From: Streptomyces sp. NBC_01244 | GTDB taxonomy: Bacteria; Actinomycetota; Actinomycetes; Streptomycetales; Streptomycetaceae | Assembly (NCBI RefSeq): GCF_035987325.1 | Contig: NZ_CP108488.1 | Location: forward strand, 4,278,001 to 4,342,000 | Reading direction: 5' to 3' | Length of the DNA: 64,000 nt | Shown here: positions 32,382 to 44,005 of the stretch, one piece after another | How positions within the stretch are numbered: the first letter of the stretch is position 1 | Layout: the number at the start of each line of letters is the position of its first letter | Notes under the pieces: generated by a model | The model's input: the letters and a program-made list of their open reading frames with translations, nothing else | What the model was told of the DNA's origin: nothing | Databases searched by the model: none | Program-made: the position numbers and the translations under genes

Positions 32382-33557
32382 TCAGTAGGACTTGGGGAGG
32401 CCCAGGGTCTGGTGGGAGATGAAGTTGAGGATCATCTCGCGGCTGACCGGGGCGATCCGGGCCACCCGGGAGGCGACGATCAGCGCGGCGAGACCGTACT
32501 CGCGGGTGAGGCCGTTGCCGCCCAGGGTGTGGACGGACTGGTCCACCGCCCGGACGCACGCCTCCCCCGCCGCGTACTTCGCCATGTTCGCGGCCTCCCC
32601 CGCGCCCATGTCGTCGCCGGCGTCGTAGAGGTGGGCCGCCTTCTGCATCATCAGGCGGGCCAGTTCGAGGTCGATGTGGGCAGCTGCCAGGGGGTGCGCT
32701 ATGGCCTGGTGGGCGCCGATGGGGGCCTTCCAGACCTGGCGGGTCTTCGCGTAGTCGACGGCCCGGGCGAGGGCGTAGCGGCCCATGCCGATGGCGAAGG
32801 CGGCGGTCATGACGCGCTCGGGGTTGAGGCCCGCGAAGAGCTGGAGCAGGCCCGCGTCCTCGTCGCCGACCAGGGCGGAGGAGGGGAGGCGTACGTCTTC
32901 CAGGACCAGCTCGAACTGCTTCTCCGCCGCCTGGAGTTCCATGTCGATGGGGGTGTACGTGAAACCGGGGGTCTCGCGGGGGACGATGAACAGGCAGGGC
33001 TTGAGGCTGCCCGTCCGGGCGTCTTCCGTGCGGCCCACGATGAGGGTGGCGTCGGCGATGTCCACGCCGGAGATGAAGACCTTGCGGCCGGTGAGGACCC
33101 AGTCGTCGCCGTCGCGGCGGGCGGTGGTGGTGATGCGGTGGGAGTTGGAGCCGGCGTCGGGTTCGGTGATGCCGAAGGCCATGGTGCGGGTGCCGTCGGC
33201 GAGCCCGGGGAGCCAGGCCTGTTTCTGCGCCTCGGTGCCGAAGCGGGCGATGACCGTGCCGCAGATGGCGGGCGAGACGACCATCATGAGGAGCGGGCAG
33301 CCCGCGGCTCCGAGTTCCTCGAGGACGATGGAGAGTTCGGCGATGCCGCCGCCTCCGCCGCCGTACTCCTCGGGGAGGTTGACCCCGAGGTAGCCCAGCT
33401 TGGCGGCGTCCGCCCACAGTTCGTCGGGGTGGCCGCCCTCGCGGGCGATGCGGGCGAGGTACTCGCGTCCGTACTTGCGGCCGAGGGCGGCGACCGCCGC
33501 GCGCAGGGCCTGGTGTTCTTCGGTTTCGAGCGTCGTGGTGCCGGGGGTGGAGCTCAT
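32382..33557 (-). CDS. Acyl-CoA dehydrogenase
   Basis: A 391-residue FAD enzyme that makes the alpha-beta double bond in an acyl-CoA. Family motifs are MAFGITEPDAGSNSHRITTTA (FAD and substrate contact), WVLTGRKVFISGVDIAD, and the C-terminal VHTLGGNGLTREYGLAALIVASRVARIAPVSREMILN. The segment that usually holds the catalytic base (RIAPVSREM) aligns in the normal place but has no obvious Glu at that point, and the base may lie elsewhere. Its ATG overlaps the stop of the carboxylase alpha gene (ATGA). Substrate is probably a branched or terpenoid acyl-CoA, inferred from neighbours. Confidence 0.9.
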   Translation of the reverse strand: MSSTPGTTTLETEEHQALRAAVAALGRKYGREYLARIAREGGHPDELWADAAKLGYLGVNLPEEYGGGGGGIAELSIVLEELGAAGCPLLMMVVSPAICGTVIARFGTEAQKQAWLPGLADGTRTMAFGITEPDAGSNSHRITTTARRDGDDWVLTGRKVFISGVDIADATLIVGRTEDARTGSLKPCLFIVPRETPGFTYTPIDMELQAAEKQFELVLEDVRLPSSALVGDEDAGLLQLFAGLNPERVMTAAFAIGMGRYALARAVDYAKTRQVWKAPIGAHQAIAHPLAAAHIDLELARLMMQKAAHLYDAGDDMGAGEAANMAKYAAGEACVRAVDQSVHTLGGNGLTREYGLAALIVASRVARIAPVSREMILNFISHQTLGLPKSY

Positions 33558-35500
33558 GCTTCCTCCTGGACTACGGCGAGCAGGGCGCCGAATTCGACCT
33601 GTTGGCCGGTGACGGCGTGGAGCGCGGTGAGCGTGCCGGAGGCGGGCGCGAGGATGCGGTGCTCCATCTTCATGGCCTCCAGCCAGAGCAGGGGCTGCCC
33701 GGCGGTGACGGGGCTGCCGGGGGCGAGGCCCTCGGCGACGCGGACGACGGTGCCGGGCATGGGGGCGAGCAGGGAGCCCGGTTCGGTGCGGTCCTGCGGG
33801 TCCGCGAACCGGGGGACGGGGGTCAGGGCGTGGGCGCCGAGCGCGGAGTCCACGTACGCCGTGTTCGATTTATGTTTCACGTGGAACAGCCGCCGTACGC
33901 CGTCCACTTCGAGGGTCACCAGGTGGCGCTCGGCGGACAGGATGCGCACACCGGGGTGGTCGAGGAGCTCCGGGGGGCCGCTGCGGGACGGGTGGTAGCG
34001 GACTTCGTACGCGGTCCCGGCGGCCGTGTAGCGGCGGCTCTGCGGCTGGGAGCGGAGGTTGCGCCAGCCGCCGAGGCGGGTGGCGAGGGGGGCGTCCGGG
34101 TCGGGGGCGGCCTCGGCGAGGGCGGCGGCGAGCGCGCAGAGCGCGGGGGCCGGGTCGTCCGGGGCCGCCTCGGTGAGGGCGGGCAGATGGCGCTCGTAGA
34201 AGCCGGTGTCGAGCCGGGCGGCCTCGAACTCCGGGTGCCGCAGGGAACGTACGAGGAGCTCGCGGTTGGTGGTCAGCCCGTGGATCCGGGCCCCGGCGAG
34301 GGCGTGGGCCAGGGCGCGGACCGCCTCGGCGCGGGTCGGGGCATGGGCGACGACCTTGGCGAGCATGGGGTCGTAGTGGATGGAGACGGTGTCCCCGTCG
34401 GTGAAGCCGGTGTCCACGCGGACCGTGGAGGGGACATCGAGGGTGTGCAGGACGCCGGTCTGGGGACGCCAGTCGTGAGCCGGGTCCTCGGCGTAGAGGC
34501 GGGCCTCGACGGCGTGTCCACCGGGGGTGGGCGGGTCCAGGGGCAGGGCGGCGCCCTCGGCGATCCGCAGTTGCAGGGCGACGAGGTCGATCCCGAAGAC
34601 CGCTTCGGTGACCGGGTGTTCCACCTGGAGGCGGGTGTTCATCTCCAGGAAGTACGGGCGGCCGTCCGCGGTGACGAGGAACTCCACCGTGCCCGCGCCC
34701 TCGTAGGAGACTGCGCGGGCGGCTGCCACGGCGGCCTCGTGGAGGGTGGTGCGCAGGGCCTCGGGGAGGCCGGGCGCGGGGGCTTCCTCGATGACCTTCT
34801 GGTGGCGTCGCTGGAGGGAGCAGTCGCGGGTGCCGAGCGCCCAGACGGTGCCGTGGGAGTCGGCGAGGATCTGCACCTCGACGTGGCGTCCGCGCTCCAC
34901 GTAGGGCTCGGCGAAGACCTCTCCGTCGCCGAAGGCGGACAGGGCCTCGGCGGAGGCGGCTTCGAGGGATTCCTTGAGGGAGTCGAGGTCCCGGACCACC
35001 CGCATCCCGCGGCCGCCGCCGCCTGCCGCGGCCTTGAGGAGCAGCGGGAGGTCGGCGGTGGTGGCGGCGTGCGGGTCGACGGGGTCGAGCAGCGGGACCC
35101 CGGCGGCGCGCATCAGCTCCTTGGCCCGGGTTTTGGAGGCCATGGCCTCCATGGCCTCGGGCGGCGGGCCGACCCAGGTGAGCCCGGCGGCGCGGACGGC
35201 TCGGGCGAAGTCGGCGTTCTCGGAGAGGAACCCGTAGCCGGGGTGGACGGCGTCGGCGCCCGCCGCGAGGGCGGCCCCGATGACCAGGTCGCCGCGCAGG
35301 TAGGTGTCGGCGGGGGCCGCGCCGGGCAGCCGTACGGCCGCGTCGGCCGTGCGGACGTGCAGGGCGTCGGCGTCGGGGTCGGAGTGGACGGCGACGGTGG
35401 CCAGGCCCAGCGCGCGGGCCGTGCGGAAGACACGGACGGCGATCTCGCCGCGGTTGGCGACGAGGAGGGAGGTCAGTGTGGTGTGCGGGGTCGTGGTCAT
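33554..35500 (-). CDS. Acyl-CoA carboxylase alpha subunit (biotin carboxylase and biotin carrier)
   Basis: A 648-residue fusion. Residues about 10-455 are biotin carboxylase: LLVANRGEIAVRVFRTARALG, HPGYGFLSENADFARA, the ATP-grasp loop KAAAGGGGRGMRVV, and FLEMNTRLQVEHPVTE. A linker domain follows, then the biotin carrier domain with the lysine in EAMKMEHRILAPASG near residue 615. The linker includes FHVKHKSNTAY, an unusually AT-rich patch around 33860-33890. The start at 35500 lies eight bases past the beta-subunit stop. With the beta subunit it should form an ATP- and biotin-dependent carboxylase for acyl-CoA of the acetyl/propionyl, methylcrotonyl or geranyl type. Confidence 0.93.
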   Translation of the reverse strand: MTTTPHTTLTSLLVANRGEIAVRVFRTARALGLATVAVHSDPDADALHVRTADAAVRLPGAAPADTYLRGDLVIGAALAAGADAVHPGYGFLSENADFARAVRAAGLTWVGPPPEAMEAMASKTRAKELMRAAGVPLLDPVDPHAATTADLPLLLKAAAGGGGRGMRVVRDLDSLKESLEAASAEALSAFGDGEVFAEPYVERGRHVEVQILADSHGTVWALGTRDCSLQRRHQKVIEEAPAPGLPEALRTTLHEAAVAAARAVSYEGAGTVEFLVTADGRPYFLEMNTRLQVEHPVTEAVFGIDLVALQLRIAEGAALPLDPPTPGGHAVEARLYAEDPAHDWRPQTGVLHTLDVPSTVRVDTGFTDGDTVSIHYDPMLAKVVAHAPTRAEAVRALAHALAGARIHGLTTNRELLVRSLRHPEFEAARLDTGFYERHLPALTEAAPDDPAPALCALAAALAEAAPDPDAPLATRLGGWRNLRSQPQSRRYTAAGTAYEVRYHPSRSGPPELLDHPGVRILSAERHLVTLEVDGVRRLFHVKHKSNTAYVDSALGAHALTPVPRFADPQDRTEPGSLLAPMPGTVVRVAEGLAPGSPVTAGQPLLWLEAMKMEHRILAPASGTLTALHAVTGQQVEFGALLAVVQEEA

Positions 35501-35508
35501 GTGGGGGC

Positions 35509-39568
<4,060 letters not shown>

Positions 39569-39572
<4 letters not shown>

Positions 39573-40384
39573 CGGGAGGCCTCCGGCGCGCGCCCCGGCC
39601 CCGCGGGGCCGGCGAAGGCCTGGGCGATGTCGAGCCAGCGGTCGGCGTCGGGGCCGGACGCCGTCAGGGACAGGTCGGCGCGATGGGCGCGCTGGGTCAC
39701 CAGCAGGCAGAAGTCGAGCGCCGGGCCGGTGACGCGCTGCGGCGCGTCCTCGGGGCCGTACGTCCACACCTCGGCGCGGGCTCCCGGAGCCGTCAGCTCC
39801 ACCCGGAACTCCCCGGCCGGCGCCGGCAGTCCCCGTACCGCGTAGGCGTAATCGCGCGCCCGCACCCCGATCCGCGCCACGTGCCGCAGCCGGGCCGTCG
39901 GTACGCGGCGCACCCCGAGCGCGTCGGCGACGTCCTGGCCGTGCGCCCAGGTCTCCATCAGGCGGGCGCTCGCCATCGAGGCGGCCTTCATCGGCGGCCC
40001 GTACCAGGGGAACTTGGCGTCGGGCGAGGCCGCGGCGAGGGCCTCGTCGAGTGCGGCGCGGCCGGCCCGCCAACGGGAGAGCAGTTCGTCGGGGGCCAGT
40101 GCGGCACCCTCCTCGGCGCCCGCGTCGACGAAGGAGTCGGGCGCCTTCAGGGCCTCCTCGACCAGCCCCGCGAAGGCGGTGGCGTCGGTGACGGCGAGCA
40201 GCGAGGCCCGGTCGGTCCAGTGCAGGTGGGCGATCTGGTGGGCGACGCTCCAGCCGGGCGCGGGCGTGGCCTTCGCCCAGTCGGGGGCGGGCAACTCCCG
40301 GACCAGGGCGTCGAGTTCCCGTCCCTCCTCGCGGAGATCGGCGAAGACGGCGAAGACGTTCTCGACAGCGGACGGATCGGGCAC
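39569..40384 (-). CDS. DinB/MDMPI-like metal-binding protein (TIGR03084 type), first gene of the acyl-CoA operon
   Basis: A 271-residue soluble protein of the DinB-like four-helix family. Likely metal ligands lie in GWSVAHQIAHLHWTD and in ARLMETWAHGQDVADALGV, the typical separated histidines; a C-terminal beta domain follows (FRVELTAPGARAEVWTYG). Proteins of this subgroup are annotated as metal-binding and sit beside acyl-CoA degradation genes, but their reaction is unknown; mycothiol-dependent transfer or isomerisation is possible. GTG 40384 follows GAAGGGGAGC. Its stop overlaps the AtuA-like start by four bases. The promoter should lie in 40385-40480. Confidence 0.8.
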
Positions 40385-40440
40385 GGGTGCGCTCCCCTTC
40401 TCGGCGTGAGGGGAAGCGTGGCAGCCCGCACGAAAACAAT

Positions 40441-40452
40441 CAAGCGTGCTTG
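40441..40452. promoter_or_regulatory. Operator-like palindrome upstream of the acyl-CoA operon
   Basis: CAAGC-GT-GCTTG at 40441-40452 is a 12-base palindrome set in an AT-rich patch that is rare in this window (40434-40461). It is 57 bases upstream of the first operon gene. On the minus strand the same patch includes TTGATT, a possible -35. It is a reasonable binding site for the operon's own TetR protein. Confidence 0.4.
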
Positions 40453-40565
40453 CATTATTTGTCGGAGGACATGAACGGAGGTGAATGGCCGGGGATTTGG
40501 AGCAGCCGGCCTGGCCGGCGGGCGGGGCTTGCGCGGGGCGGGGGCCCGCGGCGAGGATCCACGTC

Positions 40566-41351
40566 ATGGCCGAACGCAAAGGCAGGGAGATCCACGTGGT
40601 CGGGGACAGGGGCGCGGCCGGGGACCCGGGCATGCTCGCGGGCTCGGTCAAAGCCGTGATGTTCGACTTCTCCGGCACCCTCTTCCGCATCGAGCCCACC
40701 GAGGACTGGCTGCGCGCGGTCGTGACGGACGCCGGAGTCGACCTGCCCGAGGCCGAACTCGCCGCCTGCGCCGCCCTGCTGGAAGAGGCGGGCGCCCTTC
40801 CGGGCGGCGCCTCGCCGCGGCGGCTGCCGGCCCGGCTGGAGCCGCTGTGGCGGGAGCGGGACCTGAGCCCCGAGCAGCACCGGGCCGCCTACACCGCCCT
40901 CACCCGCGAGGTGCCGCTGCCCTCCGCGGAGCTGGCCGACGCCCTCTACGAGCGCCACCGGATCCCCGCGGCCTGGCGGCCCTACCCCGATACCGCGGCC
41001 ACGCTCGTCGCCCTGCGCGAGCGGGGCATCCCCGTCGCCGTCGTCAGCAACATCGGCTGGGACCTGCGGCCCGTGTTCCGCGCCCACGGGTTCGACCGGT
41101 TCGTCGACGCGTACGTGCTCTCCTTCGAGCACGGGGTCCAGAAGCCCGATCCCCGCCTGTTCCGGGTCGCCTGCGAAGCCCTCGGAACGGCACCCGCGGA
41201 CGTGCTCATGGTCGGCGACGACGCCGTCGCCGATACGGGGGCCGCGGCGCTGGGGTGCCCGGTCCGGCTGGTCGAGCATCTGCCCGTCGAGCAGCGGCCG
41301 AGCGGATTGGCCTCGGCGCTCGGGCCCCTCGGGCCCCTCGGGCTCCTGTGA
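40566..41351 (+). CDS. HAD-superfamily hydrolase with an altered motif I
   Basis: A 261-residue protein with all four haloacid-dehalogenase motifs: motif I VMFDFSGTLF, motif II VVSNIGWD, motif III GVQKPDPRLF and motif IV VMVGDDAVAD (MVGDDAVAD). In motif I the second acidic residue of DxD is a serine, so the acid/base typical of phosphatases is missing; this argues for another reaction or a slow enzyme. A helical cap lies between about residues 45 and 145. ATG 40566 follows GAGGA; an earlier ATG at 40485 lies only four bases after GGAGG. It is divergent from the acyl-CoA operon. Confidence 0.82.
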   Translation: MAERKGREIHVVGDRGAAGDPGMLAGSVKAVMFDFSGTLFRIEPTEDWLRAVVTDAGVDLPEAELAACAALLEEAGALPGGASPRRLPARLEPLWRERDLSPEQHRAAYTALTREVPLPSAELADALYERHRIPAAWRPYPDTAATLVALRERGIPVAVVSNIGWDLRPVFRAHGFDRFVDAYVLSFEHGVQKPDPRLFRVACEALGTAPADVLMVGDDAVADTGAAALGCPVRLVEHLPVEQRPSGLASALGPLGPLGLL

Positions 41352-41372
41352 CGCGCGGCCGGGCAGAAGGGA

Positions 41373-41846
41373 TCAAGCAGCGGTGCCGGCCGCCCGGCGG
41401 CTGAAGTCCATCGCCCAGTTGTGGATCCAGCTCTCGCCCCCGTCGGCCGAGAAGAACTGCTCCCAGCGCGGGGAGTCCGTGTCCGTACGCGACCACACGA
41501 ACCGCACCAGGACGTCCTTGCCCCCGTAGGTGTCCTCGCCCTGGAAGACGCCCGTCCCGGTCGCCGGGTCGAACCGTCCGGTGACGGGCGGAAAGAGCGT
41601 GCCCGTCCGGCGGCTGGACCAGTTGAGGGTCCACCGCTCGCGCTCGGGCTCGTAGAGCCGCAGGGTCAACCCCGCGAAGCCCTTCGTCGGGAACTCGATC
41701 TCGTCGAAGCTCGCGGCGCCGTCGAAGTGGCGGGTGGCCCGGGACACCGCCGGGAACTCCTCCCAGCCGCTGCCCCCGTCCAGGAAGTCGGCGAGCCACC
41801 GGTTGGACACGTCCCAGGTGCCGACGAGGAAGTCGAAGTCGTTCAT
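41373..41846 (-). CDS. DUF1579-like lipocalin-fold hypothetical protein
   Basis: A 157-residue soluble protein rich in Trp and beta strands: NDFDFLVGTWDVSNRWLADFL at the start, then ATRHFDGAASFDEIEFPTKGFAGLTLRLYEPERERWTLNWSS and GVFQGEDTYGGKDVLVRFVWSR. This 'fraction that is the sample minus' pattern, FDFLVGTWxxxxR, is typical of DUF1579-like calycin proteins of unknown ligand. ATG 41846 follows GGGGAGA. It is divergent from the WYL regulator and shares a compact 105-base promoter with it, so it is a likely target of that regulator. Confidence 0.75.
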   Translation of the reverse strand: MNDFDFLVGTWDVSNRWLADFLDGGSGWEEFPAVSRATRHFDGAASFDEIEFPTKGFAGLTLRLYEPERERWTLNWSSRRTGTLFPPVTGRFDPATGTGVFQGEDTYGGKDVLVRFVWSRTDTDSPRWEQFFSADGGESWIHNWAMDFSRRAAGTAA

Positions 41847-41922
41847 GTGCGGTCTCCCCAACAACTGTTCTCTGATGCTCTGCGCTGTTCTCTGCGCTGA
41901 TGGGGGAACCGTAGGAGCACTC

Positions 41923-41943
41923 CACTGACATCATGTGTCAGTG
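41923..41943. promoter_or_regulatory. Operator-like inverted repeat at the WYL regulator start
   Basis: CACTGACA (41923-41930) and TGTCAGTG (41936-41943) are perfect eight-base arms around TCATG. The site ends eight bases before the GTG of the WYL gene and lies between two divergent genes. Next to it, AGTGAAGTCCA is duplicated in tandem (41940-41950 and 41951-41961), which creates two GTGAAG start-like sequences, only the second in frame. Confidence 0.6.
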
Positions 41944-41951
41944 AAGTCCAA

Positions 41952-43088
41952 GTGAAGTCCAGCCGGCTGCTCTCGATCCTGCTCCTGCTCCAGACGCGCG
42001 GCCGGATGACCGCCGCCGAGCTCGCCGAGGAGCTGGAGGTGTCGGTCCGTACGGTCTACCGCGACGCGGAGGCCCTGGCCGCCGCCGGTGTCCCGCTGTA
42101 CGGCGACGCCGGGCACAGCGGCGGCTACCAGCTCCTCGACGGGTACCGCACCCGCCTCACCGGGCTGGCCCCGGGCGAGGCGGAGGCCCTCTTCCTCACT
42201 TCGATGCCGGGACCGGCCGCCGAACTCGGCCTCGGCCGCGCCCTGTCCACCGCCCAACTGAAGCTGCGCGCCGCCCTGCCCGCGGAGCTGCGCGCGCAGT
42301 CCGACCGGATGCGGCTGCGGTTCCACCTGGACGCGCCCGGCTGGTACGCGGAGCACGAGGAGACCCCGCACCTGGGGCGGATCGCCGACGCGGTGTGGCG
42401 GGGGCGGGTCGTCGAGATCCGGTACCGGCGCTGGAAGGCACCCCACGAGGTGGACCGGCGGCTGGCCCCGTACGGGCTGGTCCTGAAGGCGGGGCGCTGG
42501 TACCTGGTCGCGGGCACGGCGGACACGGCGGACACGGCCGGAAGGGCGGGCACCACAGGCACCGCAGCACCCCCGCGCACCTACCGCGTGGACCAGGTCC
42601 TGGCAGTACGGGAGACCGGCGAGGAATGCGCGCTCCCCGACGGCTTCGAGCTGGCTGCCCACTGGCGGCTCAGCCAGGCGGAGTTCCACGAGCGGCTGTA
42701 CCCCGAGGAGGCGGAGGTACGGGTCTCCGCGCGCGCGGCCGCCCGGCTGACCGGCGCCCAGGCCAGGGCCCTGGCCGCCACCGGGACCCCGGACCCCGGA
42801 CTGCCCGGGTGGACACGGGCGGTCCTGCCGATCGAGTCGCAGGACCGCGCGGAGGCGCAGTTCCTGGAGCTCGGCGCGGAGGCGGAGGTGCTCGCCCCGC
42901 CCGCCCTGCGCCGGCGCATCGGAGCGGCAGCCGCCGCGACGGCGGCGCGCTACGGGACGACTGGGGGCTACGGGACGGCTGGGAGCCACGGGACAGCTGC
43001 GAGCCACGGGACGGCGGGGGACCGCGGGGCGGCCGAGGGCTACGGGACCGCTGAGAACACGGGCGCGGGCGCCGACGGGCAGGGGTGA
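41952..43088 (+). CDS. WYL-domain transcription regulator
   Basis: A 378-residue regulator. Residues 1-60 form a DeoR-like winged helix (KSSRLLSILLLLQTRGRMTAAELAEELEVSVRTVYRDAEALAAAGVPLYG). Residues about 135-225 form the WYL domain (AVWRGRVVEIRYRRW, APYGLVLKAGRWYLVAG), and a WCX-like C-terminal region follows. Such proteins bind a ligand, in some systems a nucleic acid, through the WYL fold. The last 45 residues are a low-complexity tail of GYGTAGSHGTAASHG type, coded by a tandem array at about 42950-43070. Another short repeat (ADTADTAG) interrupts the WYL domain near 42515. GTG 41952 is in frame; the identical sequence 11 bases earlier is not. Confidence 0.88.
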   Translation: MKSSRLLSILLLLQTRGRMTAAELAEELEVSVRTVYRDAEALAAAGVPLYGDAGHSGGYQLLDGYRTRLTGLAPGEAEALFLTSMPGPAAELGLGRALSTAQLKLRAALPAELRAQSDRMRLRFHLDAPGWYAEHEETPHLGRIADAVWRGRVVEIRYRRWKAPHEVDRRLAPYGLVLKAGRWYLVAGTADTADTAGRAGTTGTAAPPRTYRVDQVLAVRETGEECALPDGFELAAHWRLSQAEFHERLYPEEAEVRVSARAAARLTGAQARALAATGTPDPGLPGWTRAVLPIESQDRAEAQFLELGAEAEVLAPPALRRRIGAAAAATAARYGTTGGYGTAGSHGTAASHGTAGDRGAAEGYGTAENTGAGADGQG

Positions 43089-43155
43089 GAGCTGGGCCAC
43101 GGACCGGTGCGGATGAGGCCTTCCCTCCGGGGCGTGCGGCTGGGATGCTCCCCGC

Positions 43156-43410
43156 ATGACGACTCGTCGGATGTACTTCGCCACGGCCGCGTTGAGCGCC
43201 CTCGCGCTGGGCGTGGCCATGGCCAGCGGCTGGGGCCAGGACTTCCCGGACGGGGACTCCCCCGGCTCGGGCTCCGCCTCGGGGTCCGGCTCCGGCTTCT
43301 CGCTCTCCGCCTGGGCCGCGGACTGGCCGACCGGGACGACCCACGTCGAGGCGAACGTCCAGCACGCCGACGTGACGCCCCTGCCGGCCGACGACATCAT
43401 CTGGAACTGA
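43156..43410 (+). CDS. Small secreted or membrane-anchored hypothetical protein
   Basis: An 84-residue protein with an N-terminal signal or anchor (MTTRRMYFATAALSALALGVAMAS), then a Gly/Ser-Asp linker (DGDSPGSGSASGSGSG) and a short acidic C-terminal part (ADWPTGTTHVEANVQHADVTPLPADDIIWN). No motif is recognised. The ribosome site is weak. It follows the WYL gene in the same direction after a 67-base gap. Confidence 0.55.
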   Translation: MTTRRMYFATAALSALALGVAMASGWGQDFPDGDSPGSGSASGSGSGFSLSAWAADWPTGTTHVEANVQHADVTPLPADDIIWN

Positions 43411-43469
43411 CCGCACCGGCGCGGCCTGAACTCGCCCCACACACCCCCAGGCGCCACTCAAACCTCCCT

Positions 43470-43497
43470 GGAACGACGGGAGTCGGTATAGCGTCAT
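43470..43497 (+). promoter_or_regulatory. Possible ECF-sigma promoter
   Basis: GGAAC (43470-43474), a 17-base spacer and CGTCAT (43492-43497) resemble promoters of the SigE type. It would drive the truncated membrane protein gene that starts 56 bases downstream. The evidence is only the two short boxes and their spacing. Confidence 0.3.
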
Positions 43498-43552
43498 CGC
43501 CGACCACGACGGGCACGAGGTACGAGGTACCGGGCACGGGGGCTGGAGCGAC

Positions 43553-44005
43553 ATGAGTGTCGACGTTCGCTATCGGGTGGAACGGATCGCGCTGGCCCTG
43601 ATGTCCGCATCGGGCGTCGTGGTCCTGATCGCGGACCTCCTCGGTTGGCTCGACGCACTCGCTCCCGGGGGTGCGCTCCCCAAGGTCACCCTGCTCATCC
43701 TGAGCACGGTCACCGTGTTCCTCCTGCTGGAGATCGACCGCCTGCGCAAGCTCGACGTGGTCGAGGCGCAGGTCACCCGGCTCGACGAGACCCTCCGGAC
43801 GGAGGTCGCCCGGCTCGACAGCAGCTTCCAGGCGCAGCTCGCCAAGCTGGACATCCGATATGGCGTCAGTGAACCCTTTCCGCCGGTACTTGGCCACGAA
43901 AACCAAGTGAACGTGCAGGTGGCAGACAACATGACGCCCGGTTCTGACATCGGGATGAGGATTCCAGCTCGTCGACATAAACCACTGCTAGGTTCCCGAT
44001 CGTGA
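43553..44005 (+). pseudogene. Two-TM coiled-coil membrane protein, 3' end replaced by an insertion element
   Basis: The frame from ATG 43553 (after GGAG) encodes two membrane segments (IALALMSASGVVVLIADLLGW and TLLILSTVTVFLLLEI) and then a coiled coil (KLDVVEAQVTRLDETLRTEVARLDSSFQAQLAKLDIRYG). From about 43862 the sequence is that of an IS200/IS605-type element, read antisense to its transposase, and a chance stop comes at 44003-44005. About 103 residues are native. The lost C-terminus is not seen on the far side of the element, so the event was an insertion plus deletion. Confidence 0.7.
43859..43978 (-). pseudogene. tnpA: TnpA (Y1 HUH transposase) remnant
   Basis: The minus-strand frame from ATG 43978 encodes about 40 residues of an IS200/IS605 transposase: TGRHVVCHLHVHLVFVAKYRRKGFTDAI, which includes the HVH of the HUH motif. 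It then runs into the membrane protein gene, so the catalytic tyrosine part is gone. It is divergent from tnpB, with 23 bases between the two starts, the arrangement seen in IS605-type elements. Confidence 0.75.

Noticed and set aside
40481..41404. Plus-strand frame overlapping the HAD gene in another register
   Set aside because: The product is Arg/Gly-rich and lacks motifs, while the alternative frame carries all four HAD motifs.
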